A DNA stretch of 64,000 bases from NCBI GenBank assembly GCA_041166385.1, contig JBEEFW010000122.1, positions 1 through 64,000 of the forward strand, in the 5' to 3' direction. The stretch is from DASUCS01 sp041166385. GTDB taxonomy: Bacteria; Actinomycetota; Acidimicrobiia; Acidimicrobiales; JACDCH01. Below are positions 53,901-60,799 of this stretch, piece after piece; position 1 is the first letter of the stretch; every line of letters starts with the position of its first letter. The notes beneath the pieces were generated by a model. It worked only from the letters and a program-made list of their open reading frames with translations. It did not search any database and was not told the DNA's origin. A program made the position numbers and the translations under genes.

Positions 53901-54464
53901 GTCCCCGAATACGACGCCAGCAACTCGTCGGCCGAGTATGTCGAGGCGCTGATCCACGCGCTTGTCGTCGAGGCCGACGGCGATGTCCAGAAGGCAGCAC
54001 TCGAGTTCACCCGCGCGGCGGACGCCGCCCATCGCGTCGCTGGCATCGAGGACGACTTCGCGGTCTTGCTTCCGTTCGCCGTCGAGAGCGCGCTCGCCGC
54101 CGGGTCCACGAGTGAGGCCGAACGATTGGTGCGCTATGTCGCCGACGCTCCCGCTGGCCTCGTCACGCCGCTGGCCAGCGCCCATCTTCTTCGTTCGCGG
54201 GCGCTCGTCGGAATGGCCCGTGGCGACGACAGGACGGCGGTCGACGCCGACCTCGAGGTCGCAACGCAAGAGTTTCGGGATCTCGGAGCCCGCTTCTACC
54301 TCGCACGCACGCTGCTCGAGCGGGCGCGCTGGGCGGCGGAGCGCAACGACAACGACGCCGCCGCGCCGCTCCTCGAGGAGGCCGAAGCCATCTTCGTGGA
54401 CCTGCGGGCCAACCGATGGGTCGCGGAGACCCGCACTGTCAGCTCCCGCCCGCTCGTGCCATGA
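50910..54464 (+). CDS. Class III nucleotidyl cyclase with zinc ribbons, AAA-type ATPase and TPR-like region (copy 1)
   Basis: The protein is about 1,184 residues from GTG 50910, preceded by AGGGGG. Two zinc ribbons come first (CPSCAAENPEGKKFCRECG and CPTCG...FCGECG). The cyclase domain (about 70-240) has metal Asp in FGDLVGST, Lys-Phe-x-Gly-Asp in EKFIGDAVMAVWG and the Asn/Arg pair in GDAVNTAARIQ, so it looks catalytically complete for cAMP. Then comes a P-loop ATPase (GVAGVGKT near residue 298, VVLVFDDMQYADPDLLDFL). A long helical, probably TPR-like, C-terminus follows. The four-base overlap with an adjacent paralogue and the nearby cNMP-domain transporter suggest a signalling unit. Confidence 0.9.
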   Translation: MAVLCPSCAAENPEGKKFCRECGAVLGLVCPTCGSAVEQDAKFCGECGGTLTGSIAPAAPAGVPADASKRVAERRLTTILFGDLVGSTQLAEVRDAEDTRELLSQYFAMANTVVARYGGTIEKFIGDAVMAVWGVPVAHEDDAERAVRAGLDLLSEVAALAEKVRVPDLNMRVGIVTGEVAVTLGAVGEGMVAGDAVNTAARIQAAAEPGQVWVDETTRSLTSAAVTYTEAGEHELKGKAEPVRLHSARTIVASVGGAQRVDGLEAPFLGRDHELRLVKELFHAALDEGRPRLVAVTGVAGVGKTRVVWEFEKYIDGIADVVLWHRGRVLSYGDGVSFWALAEMVRARLGVTDAESSTVVDDKLTVGLESIVADANEREWLRPRLAALLGLDTARADAPTSFGRDDLFAAWANFFDHVRADDNGVVLVFDDMQYADPDLLDFLDYLLDNGRFPLFVMTLARPELADARPGWGTGRRATTVYLEPLGEPVMVEIVNGLVQGLPEQARRALVERSEGIPLYALEMVRGLIDRDVVIPREGRYVLAPDADQRVDLSALDAPPSLQALIAARLDALAPAERQVVQDATAHGLVFSREALGAVSEVANLDAVLEELVRKEILEVHSDRFSAERGQYRFVQALVRTVAYETLSRRDRKARHLAVARYLEQTSEGDEVTAVIARHYLDAVDNGPDDEDAPDLIAAALERLERAARRAEALGSPDEALRHYTTALAREPDESDRARLLEGAARAAQIANRADEAIQHAEQARAAYESMGRRIDAGRVVALIGDLLYSQGHVQASGDIVRPVYEELTNVPGSEHAILRLAENLARVHMMGGDSAGGQLYNDRALELAEASQDWDRLVSLLNRQALIWLSTGRPTGAIALLRAAVDLGRREHLSRATILPLLNISAFLKNRDLDEARTAGREAVEAAQQAGARDLVRVAALNLALTCWVSGDWDEAEALRVRHHDDFLTAPVDLMMFLAVLVFVRAARDEEIDFDVVVPEYDASNSSAEYVEALIHALVVEADGDVQKAALEFTRAADAAHRVAGIEDDFAVLLPFAVESALAAGSTSEAERLVRYVADAPAGLVTPLASAHLLRSRALVGMARGDDRTAVDADLEVATQEFRDLGARFYLARTLLERARWAAERNDNDAAAPLLEEAEAIFVDLRANRWVAETRTVSSRPLVP

Positions 54465-57400
54465 CGTGTCCCTCGTGCGCCGCGGAAAACCCTGAGGGCA
54501 AGAAGTTCTGTGGCGACTGTGGGGCGGCACTTGCACTCGTCTGTCCGTCATGCGGCGCCGCGATCGAGCCGGGCAAGAAGTTCTGTGGCGATTGCGGCAC
54601 ACCGTTGGCCGTTGCTGCGACCACTGGGCCGCCGGACGCCACGAAGCGTGTGGCGGAGCGACGCCTCACCACCATCCTGTTCGGCGACCTCGTGGGCTCG
54701 ACGCAGCTGGCCGAGGCGCGTGACGCCGAGGACACGCGCGAGCTGCTGTCGCAGTACTTCGCGATGGCGAACACGGTCGTGGCGCGCTACGGCGGCACGA
54801 TCGAGAAGTTCATCGGCGACGCGGTCATGGCGGTGTGGGGTGTGCCGGTCGCGCACGAGGACGACGCCGAGCGGGCGGTGCGCGCCGCACTCGACCTGCT
54901 CGGCGAGATCGGCGGCCTCGCGGAGAAGGTCGGTGTCGCCGACCTGAACCTGCGGGTCGGCATCGTCACCGGCGAAGTCGCCGTCACCCTCGGTGCCGTC
55001 GGCGAAGGCATGGTCGCCGGCGATGCCGTGAACACTGCGGCGCGGATCCAAGCCGCAGCGGAGCCCGGCCAGGTCTGGGTCGACGAGACCACGCGGTCGC
55101 TCACCTCAGCCGCGGTGACGTACACCGAAGCGGGCGAACACCTTCTCAAGGGCAAGTCGGAACCCGTTCGCCTCCATTCGGCGAGGGCCATCGTCGCCAG
55201 CGTCGGCGGCGTCCAGCGGGTCGACGGCCTCGAAGCGCCGTTCCTCGGCCGTGAGCACGAGCTGCGGTTGGTGAAGGACCTCTTCCATGCCGCGCTCGAC
55301 GAGGGCCGCCCCCGACTCGTCGCGGTCACCGGTGTTGCCGGTGTCGGCAAGACGCGGGTGGTCTGGGAGTTCGAGAAGTACGTCGACGGCATCTCCGAGG
55401 TCGTTCGCTGGCATCGGGGTCGCGTCTTGTCCTACGGCGACGGTGTCAGCTTCTGGGCGCTGTCGGAGATGGTGCGTTCTCGCCTCGGCGCGACCGACGG
55501 CGAGCCCTCGGCGGTGGTCGAAGACAAGCTCTCCAGCGCACTCGAGCGTTTCGTGGTCGACACGAATGAGCGGGCATGGCTTCGGCCGCGGCTCGCCGCG
55601 CTACTCGGTCTCGAGTCGGCGCGAACCGACGCGCCCACCAGCTTCGGACGTGACGATCTCTTCTCGGCGTGGGCGAGCTTCTTCGAGCGCGTCAGCGAGG
55701 GCGACAAGTGCGTGGTGCTTGTCTTCGACGACATGCAGTACGCCGATCCCGATCTGCTCGACTTCCTCGACCACCTGATGGACAGCGCTCGCTTCCCGCT
55801 GTTCGTGCTCACGTTGGCTCGCCCGGAGCTGGTCGACGCCCGTCCGGGCTTCGGCACGGGCCGGCGGGCGACCACGGTGTATCTCGAGCCGCTCGGCGAG
55901 CCGGTGATGGCGGAGATCCTCAACGGACTCGTGCAGGGGCTGCCGGAGCAAGCGCGCGCCGCGCTCGTCGAACGCTCCGAGGGAATACCGCTCTATGCGC
56001 TCGAGATGGTGCGCGGGCTGATCGACCGTGACGCGGTCGTCCCGCGAGAAGGGCATTACGTCCTCGCGCCGGATGCGGACCAGCACGTTGATCTCACGAC
56101 GCTCGACGCGCCTCCCAGCCTGCAAGCACTGATCTCGGCCCGCCTCGACGCGCTCACGCCGGCGGAGCGACAAGTCGTGCAAGACGCGACTGCGCACGGG
56201 ATGGCTTTCTCGCGCGACGCGCTTGCGGCCGTGAGCAGCGTCGCGGACCTCGTGGCTGTCCTCGACGAGTTGGTCCGCAAGGAGATCTTGGAGCTCCACA
56301 CCGACCGGTTCTCGCCGGAGCGCGGCCAGTACCGGTTCGTGCAGGCGCTCGTGCGCACCGTCGCCTACGAGACGCTGTCGCGGCGGGATCGCAAGGCCCG
56401 ACACCTGGCCGTGGCGCGGTACCTCGAGCACACCAGCGAGGGCGATGAGTTCGCCGCCGTCATCGCGAGGCACTACCTCGACGCGCTCGACAGTGGGCCG
56501 GACGATGAGGACGCCCCTGACCTGATCGCCGTCGCGCTGGATCATTTGGAGCGGGCCGCTCGGCGCGCGGAGGCGCTCGGCTCACCCGACGAGGCGCTTC
56601 GGCACTACACCGCCGCACTGGCCCGTGAACCAGACACGGGTGATCGGGCCCGGCTCCTCGAAGGGGCGGCGCGGGCGGCGCGTTCGTCGAACCGGGCGGA
56701 GGAATCGCTCCAACATGCCGAGTTCGCCCGTGCCGCGTACGAGTCGTTGGACCGCCCCATCGACGCCGGTCGCGCCGTCGCGCTCATGGGAGATGTGTTG
56801 TTCATCGAAGGCCATCACCAGGCCGCGGTCGAGCTCATGGGTCCGGTCTACGACGGCCTGGTCGACGTCCCAGATGCCGACGATGCGATCCTCGGCCTCG
56901 CCGAGAACTTGGCCCGGGCCCACACGATGAAGAACGAACCTGCGGCCGCACAGCCGTACGCGGACCGCGCGCTGGTGCTGGCCGAGGGCCGGCAGGACTG
57001 GGAGCGAGTCGTGTCGCTCCTCGGCCGGCATGCCGTCATCTGGGTGCTCACCGAGCGCCCCACCGGTGCGATCGCGTTGCTGCGCGCCGCCGTCGATCTC
57101 GGCCGCCGTCATCATCTGCCCCGAGCGATGATCATCCCGCTCCTCAACAGCACTGCGTTCCTCAAGAATCGTGATGTGGCCGCGGCGCGTACGTCGGGCC
57201 GTGAAGCAGTCGAGTTGACCCTGCAGGTGGGGGCGCGCGATCTCTTGCGGGCGGCGGCCATGAACCTCGCGCTCGCGTGCTGGATCTCCGGGGACTGGGA
57301 CGAAGCCGAAGCTCTCCACGCGCAACACGAAGAAGACTTCCGCGCCAGTTCGGTCGACCTCATGACGATCCGAGCTGTGCTGGTGTTCATTCGCACCGCC

Positions 57401-57985
57401 CGCGACGAGTCCGTCGAGTTCGAACTCGCCCCGCCCAACTTCGACATCGATGACGCGGCGGGCGAATACGTCGGCGCGCTCACCGAAGCGCTGCTGCTCG
57501 AACGCAACGGCGATGCCGAGGGCGCGGCACTTCTGTTGGCCCGCGCCGTGGACGTCTGCCATCGAGCGTTCGGGATCGACGATGACTTCGCGGTCCTGTG
57601 GCCCTTTGCCGTCGAGCGGATCATCGCGGCAGGACACATGAGCGACGCCGAGCGCCTGCTCGGCTACGTCGCCGACGCGCCGCCCGGCTTGGTCACACCG
57701 CTGGCCCACGCGCACCTGTTTCGTCTCCGCGCGCTCATTGGCATCGCACGCGGCGATGATCCGGCGGCCGTCGACACCGACCTCGAGCTCGCGACGCAAG
57801 AGTTCCGGGACTTCGGCGCACCCTTCTACCTGGGGCGCGCGCTGCTGGAGCGAGCCCGCCGGTTGGGGGAGCGCGGCGATCGCGAGGCCGCGGCGCCACT
57901 GCTCGAAGAGGCCGAGGCGCTGTTCGTGGACTTGCGAGCCAACCGTTGGGTCGCGGAGACCCGAGGCGTCAACTCGCTTCGCTAG
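54461..57985 (+). CDS. Class III nucleotidyl cyclase with zinc ribbons, AAA-type ATPase and TPR-like region (copy 2)
   Basis: The protein is about 1,174 residues from ATG 54461, in a four-base overlap with copy 1. The architecture is identical: zinc ribbons (CPSCAAENPEGKKFCGDCG, CPSCG...FCGDCG), cyclase domain with FGDLVGST (about residue 75), EKFIGDAVMAVWG and GDAVNTAARIQ, P-loop GVAGVGKT near 291, then the helical C-terminus. Long stretches of the cyclase and ATPase regions are nearly identical to copy 1 at base level, while the C-terminal third differs clearly. The second zinc-ribbon spacing and linker also differ. It overlaps the convergent MFS-cNMP gene by 17 bases. Confidence 0.9.
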   Translation: MTCPSCAAENPEGKKFCGDCGAALALVCPSCGAAIEPGKKFCGDCGTPLAVAATTGPPDATKRVAERRLTTILFGDLVGSTQLAEARDAEDTRELLSQYFAMANTVVARYGGTIEKFIGDAVMAVWGVPVAHEDDAERAVRAALDLLGEIGGLAEKVGVADLNLRVGIVTGEVAVTLGAVGEGMVAGDAVNTAARIQAAAEPGQVWVDETTRSLTSAAVTYTEAGEHLLKGKSEPVRLHSARAIVASVGGVQRVDGLEAPFLGREHELRLVKDLFHAALDEGRPRLVAVTGVAGVGKTRVVWEFEKYVDGISEVVRWHRGRVLSYGDGVSFWALSEMVRSRLGATDGEPSAVVEDKLSSALERFVVDTNERAWLRPRLAALLGLESARTDAPTSFGRDDLFSAWASFFERVSEGDKCVVLVFDDMQYADPDLLDFLDHLMDSARFPLFVLTLARPELVDARPGFGTGRRATTVYLEPLGEPVMAEILNGLVQGLPEQARAALVERSEGIPLYALEMVRGLIDRDAVVPREGHYVLAPDADQHVDLTTLDAPPSLQALISARLDALTPAERQVVQDATAHGMAFSRDALAAVSSVADLVAVLDELVRKEILELHTDRFSPERGQYRFVQALVRTVAYETLSRRDRKARHLAVARYLEHTSEGDEFAAVIARHYLDALDSGPDDEDAPDLIAVALDHLERAARRAEALGSPDEALRHYTAALAREPDTGDRARLLEGAARAARSSNRAEESLQHAEFARAAYESLDRPIDAGRAVALMGDVLFIEGHHQAAVELMGPVYDGLVDVPDADDAILGLAENLARAHTMKNEPAAAQPYADRALVLAEGRQDWERVVSLLGRHAVIWVLTERPTGAIALLRAAVDLGRRHHLPRAMIIPLLNSTAFLKNRDVAAARTSGREAVELTLQVGARDLLRAAAMNLALACWISGDWDEAEALHAQHEEDFRASSVDLMTIRAVLVFIRTARDESVEFELAPPNFDIDDAAGEYVGALTEALLLERNGDAEGAALLLARAVDVCHRAFGIDDDFAVLWPFAVERIIAAGHMSDAERLLGYVADAPPGLVTPLAHAHLFRLRALIGIARGDDPAAVDTDLELATQEFRDFGAPFYLGRALLERARRLGERGDREAAAPLLEEAEALFVDLRANRWVAETRGVNSLR

Positions 57986-59657
57986 TTCCCGGCGTCGTCG
58001 CAGATTCGTCGACGAGACGCGGGTGCGTCCGAGAGAGTCGGGAGAATGCGACGCCGAGCAACGAGGTACTCGCCGAGTTCGCCTGCACGGCCTCGAGGAA
58101 GTCCTCGCCCGACAGCCGCCACAGCACTGACGGTTCGGTCGTACGGACCGTGGCGGTCCGCGGGATGCCGCGGAGCAGGCCGATCTCGCCGAAGTAGCTC
58201 CGCGGGCCCATCGTTCTCACGAACTCGCCGTTGACGGTGACGGCCACCTCGCCGTCCGCAATGATCCACAGCGCGTCGGCAGGTTCTCCCTCGCGGACCA
58301 CGTCGGTGCCAGCCGGCAGCTCGACCACTTCGACCGAGTCTGCGAGTCGCTCGAGCACGAGTCGTGAAGCAGCATCGAACAGGTCGAGCACTTGCAGCAG
58401 TGCGATTCGCGGCTCGAGCTCGCGCATCTTGGCCGCGGTCTTGCGGTCAGCGCGCAGCAAAGGACCGATGAAGAGAATCGCGACCGCCGGGAAACCGATT
58501 CCGAGGACGAACAACGCGGGGTGGAGATCGATGGCGCTCAGCAAGAGGGCGAACACGAAGCTCGAGATCAGGATGGCGAGGACGACGGCGACGTCGAGCA
58601 GGCTGAGCACTCGACCGAGTACGCCCCGGGGCATGTCACGTTGCAGCGCGGTGATCGCGAGCACGTCGACGATGATCATGCCGACGCCGGCGACGACCTG
58701 CAGGCCGAACCCGAGCACCGGCGTGTGTACGAACGCGGTGAGACCGAAGGGCACCGCCTGACAGGCGATGCCCCCGACGATGATCGGCGCCAGCCGGCGC
58801 GACGCGCTGAGCCGGTTGGCGAGTCCCGCAGAGATCACACCGCCGAGCGCGCTGCCCGCGAGGAGATAGCCGAAGCCGTCGCTCCCGGTGCCGAGCTGTT
58901 CGCTGATCGGAACGAACAGCACCGTGCTGGCGCCATACACCGCAGAGTCCAGCGCGCAGAACAACACGAGCACCGTGGCGATCCGCTCGGCGCGCAGCGC
59001 GCTCACGCCGTCGAGAAAGGCTCTGACGACGCTTTCGCCCTCCTCCGCCACGTCGCCCCGGCTTCGGACACGTACGCGGAACACGAGCAGGGCTGCGGCG
59101 AGGTAGCTCAACGCGTTGAGTTGAATGGCGGCCGCGGGCTCGTCGGTGAGGAGCAGGAGGGCGCCGACGCCCGGCCCGATCACGACGACCAAGCTCTCGA
59201 GTGCGGAGAACAGACCGTTGGCCGCGGTGAGATCGCGCTCCGGCACGACTTCCGGGGTCAACGCGCCGAACGCAGGTCGGTACGGCGCGGCCACCATCGC
59301 CGAGACGGCCGACAGCACGAGGATGACCCCGAGCGGACCATCGGTCGCCACCACCACCGCGATCCCGGCCATCACGACGTATGAGCACAGCGCGGAGGTG
59401 ATCATCAGCCGGGTTCGCTCGAAGCGGTCGGCGAGCACGCCGCCGTAGCTGGCCATCAGGAGACCGGGAAGCCACCGGGATGCCGTGAGGAGCGCGATCC
59501 ACGTCGTCGAACCTGTGCGTTCGAACACGTACACGATGAGGACCGTGAGATACGACCACGAGCCGAGTCCGTCGATGATGAACGCGCCGACGAGGAATCG
59601 AAGGTCTCGAGAACGCAGCGCGTCTCGGAAGCGGCCGCCCTTGTCACCGGCGTTCAT
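57969..59657 (-). CDS. MFS transporter with C-terminal cyclic-nucleotide-binding domain
   Basis: The 562-residue protein starts at ATG 59657. About 12 membrane segments (residues 1-410) show the MFS_3/exporter-like pattern (WIALLTASRWLPGLLMASYGGVLADRFERTR). The cytosolic end carries a cNMP-binding domain with LPAGTDVVREGEPADALWIIADGEVAVTV and the phosphate-binding cassette FGEIGLLRGIPRTATVRT, including the conserved Glu and Arg. Transport may thus be gated or tuned by cAMP. It is convergent with and overlaps the end of the second cyclase gene. The transported molecule is unknown. Confidence 0.9.
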   Translation of the reverse strand: MNAGDKGGRFRDALRSRDLRFLVGAFIIDGLGSWSYLTVLIVYVFERTGSTTWIALLTASRWLPGLLMASYGGVLADRFERTRLMITSALCSYVVMAGIAVVVATDGPLGVILVLSAVSAMVAAPYRPAFGALTPEVVPERDLTAANGLFSALESLVVVIGPGVGALLLLTDEPAAAIQLNALSYLAAALLVFRVRVRSRGDVAEEGESVVRAFLDGVSALRAERIATVLVLFCALDSAVYGASTVLFVPISEQLGTGSDGFGYLLAGSALGGVISAGLANRLSASRRLAPIIVGGIACQAVPFGLTAFVHTPVLGFGLQVVAGVGMIIVDVLAITALQRDMPRGVLGRVLSLLDVAVVLAILISSFVFALLLSAIDLHPALFVLGIGFPAVAILFIGPLLRADRKTAAKMRELEPRIALLQVLDLFDAASRLVLERLADSVEVVELPAGTDVVREGEPADALWIIADGEVAVTVNGEFVRTMGPRSYFGEIGLLRGIPRTATVRTTEPSVLWRLSGEDFLEAVQANSASTSLLGVAFSRLSRTHPRLVDESATTPGTSEAS

Positions 59658-59677
59658 CGGGTCCCGAAGCTACGCCA

Positions 59678-59687
59678 CTGGTACCAG
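59678..59687. promoter_or_regulatory. Perfect 10 bp palindrome upstream of MFS-cNMP gene
   Basis: CTGGTACCAG lies 20 bases before the start codon of the MFS-cNMP gene in the divergent gap. It could be an operator site. No second copy was noticed. Confidence 0.3.
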
Positions 59688-59823
59688 CCGGTACGCGGAC
59701 AGCGCGAGCCATCGCGCGCCATGTGCTTTCAGGTGAACTTGCGTTGAACTCCCACGAGCGGCGTTGGAACGGGGCACCCCCCCACGCGAGGGTGGCGGCG
59801 TGCGGGCAAACAGGGAGGCACGA

Positions 59824-59967
59824 ATGGATTCCTTCGAGCCAGAGACCGAGGACGAGGATTTCGAGGTCGCGTTGCTCACATCGAACCGAGAGGCGTTCAC
59901 GGGCTTCTCGAATCTCGCCGCTGTCCCACCGCCGCCGCGGTGGGAGCACCCGCCCTGGGCTCGTTGA
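59824..59967 (+). CDS. Small acidic protein with strong ribosome-binding site
   Basis: This 47-residue frame starts at ATG 59824, with AGGGAGG five bases upstream, a near-ideal site. The sequence begins MDSFEPETEDEDFEVALLTS and ends in a proline/tryptophan-rich tail (PPPPRWEHPPWAR). No family is recognised, and there is no membrane segment or signal. It lies alone between the MFS-cNMP gene and the SDR gene. It may be a small regulatory protein. Confidence 0.55.
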   Translation: MDSFEPETEDEDFEVALLTSNREAFTGFSNLAAVPPPPRWEHPPWAR

Positions 59968-60035
59968 GCGCTCCGCTTCGCCGCATCTGAACCCGGCCCC
60001 CTACTGTGCGCGTTCCAGCCGAGAGAGGGAACTGC

Positions 60036-60794
60036 GTGGAGATCGAAGGCAAGAAGGCAGTGGTCGTCGGTGGTGCGTCGGGCATGGCTCGAGCGTCAGC
60101 CGAGTTGTTGCACGAACGGGGCGCGTCGATCGCGATCCTCGATCTGCCGACGTCGGCGGGGGCAGAGGTGGCCGCCAGCCTCGACGGCTCGTTCCACGCG
60201 GTCGACGTCACGGATGAGGTCAACGTCGAGCAGGCCATGGCGGCGGCGGTCGAAGCACTCGGCGGTCTGCACATCGCGGTCAACACCGCGGGCGGCGGCA
60301 CGGCGAAGCGCACGCTCACCAAGGAAGGACCGCATCCGCTCAGCGAATTCCGGCGGATCATCGAGTTGAACCTCATTGCCACGTTCAACCTGAACCGGCT
60401 GCAGGCCCAGCACATGTCGACGAACGAGCCCGAGGACGGCGAACGGGGCGTGATCATCGACACCGCATCGATCGCCGCATTCGAAGGGCAGATCGGTCAG
60501 GTCGCCTACACGGCGGCGAAGGCGGGCATCGCCGGGATGATGCTCACGATGGCGCGCGACCTTGGCTCCCTCGGCATCCGCGTCGTGGCGATCGCGCCGA
60601 GCTTGTTCAGCACTGGCATCACCCAGGGCATCCCGGATGAGTTCGCTGAAGTACTCACGAAAGACGCGGCGTTTCCGAAGCGCATGGGTCGCCCAGAGGA
60701 GTACGGCCGTCTCGCGGTCGCGATCGTCGAGAACCCGATGCTCAATGGCTCGACGATCCGCCTCGACGCCGGTCAGCGCTTCGCGCCAAAGTAG
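60036..60794 (+). CDS. SDR oxidoreductase, 3-hydroxyacyl-CoA dehydrogenase type II-like
   Basis: The product is about 252 residues from GTG 60036, preceded by GAGAGAGGGAA. The SDR motifs include AVVVGGASGMARASAELL (cofactor loop with GGASGMA), AILDLP, NTAGGG, the catalytic Ser in DTASIAAFEG and Tyr-x-x-x-Lys in YTAAKAG. The form resembles HSD17B10-like enzymes that oxidise 3-hydroxyacyl-CoA. It precedes the two-domain acyl-CoA dehydrogenase by 5 bases, an operon for fatty-acid or steroid side-chain degradation. Confidence 0.87.
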   Translation: MEIEGKKAVVVGGASGMARASAELLHERGASIAILDLPTSAGAEVAASLDGSFHAVDVTDEVNVEQAMAAAVEALGGLHIAVNTAGGGTAKRTLTKEGPHPLSEFRRIIELNLIATFNLNRLQAQHMSTNEPEDGERGVIIDTASIAAFEGQIGQVAYTAAKAGIAGMMLTMARDLGSLGIRVVAIAPSLFSTGITQGIPDEFAEVLTKDAAFPKRMGRPEEYGRLAVAIVENPMLNGSTIRLDAGQRFAPK

Positions 60795-60799
60795 CCACC

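Noticed and set aside
59824..59967. RiPP precursor peptide
   Set aside because: No maturation enzyme, protease or dedicated exporter is adjacent except the cNMP-MFS protein, and there is no cysteine or recognisable leader-core boundary.
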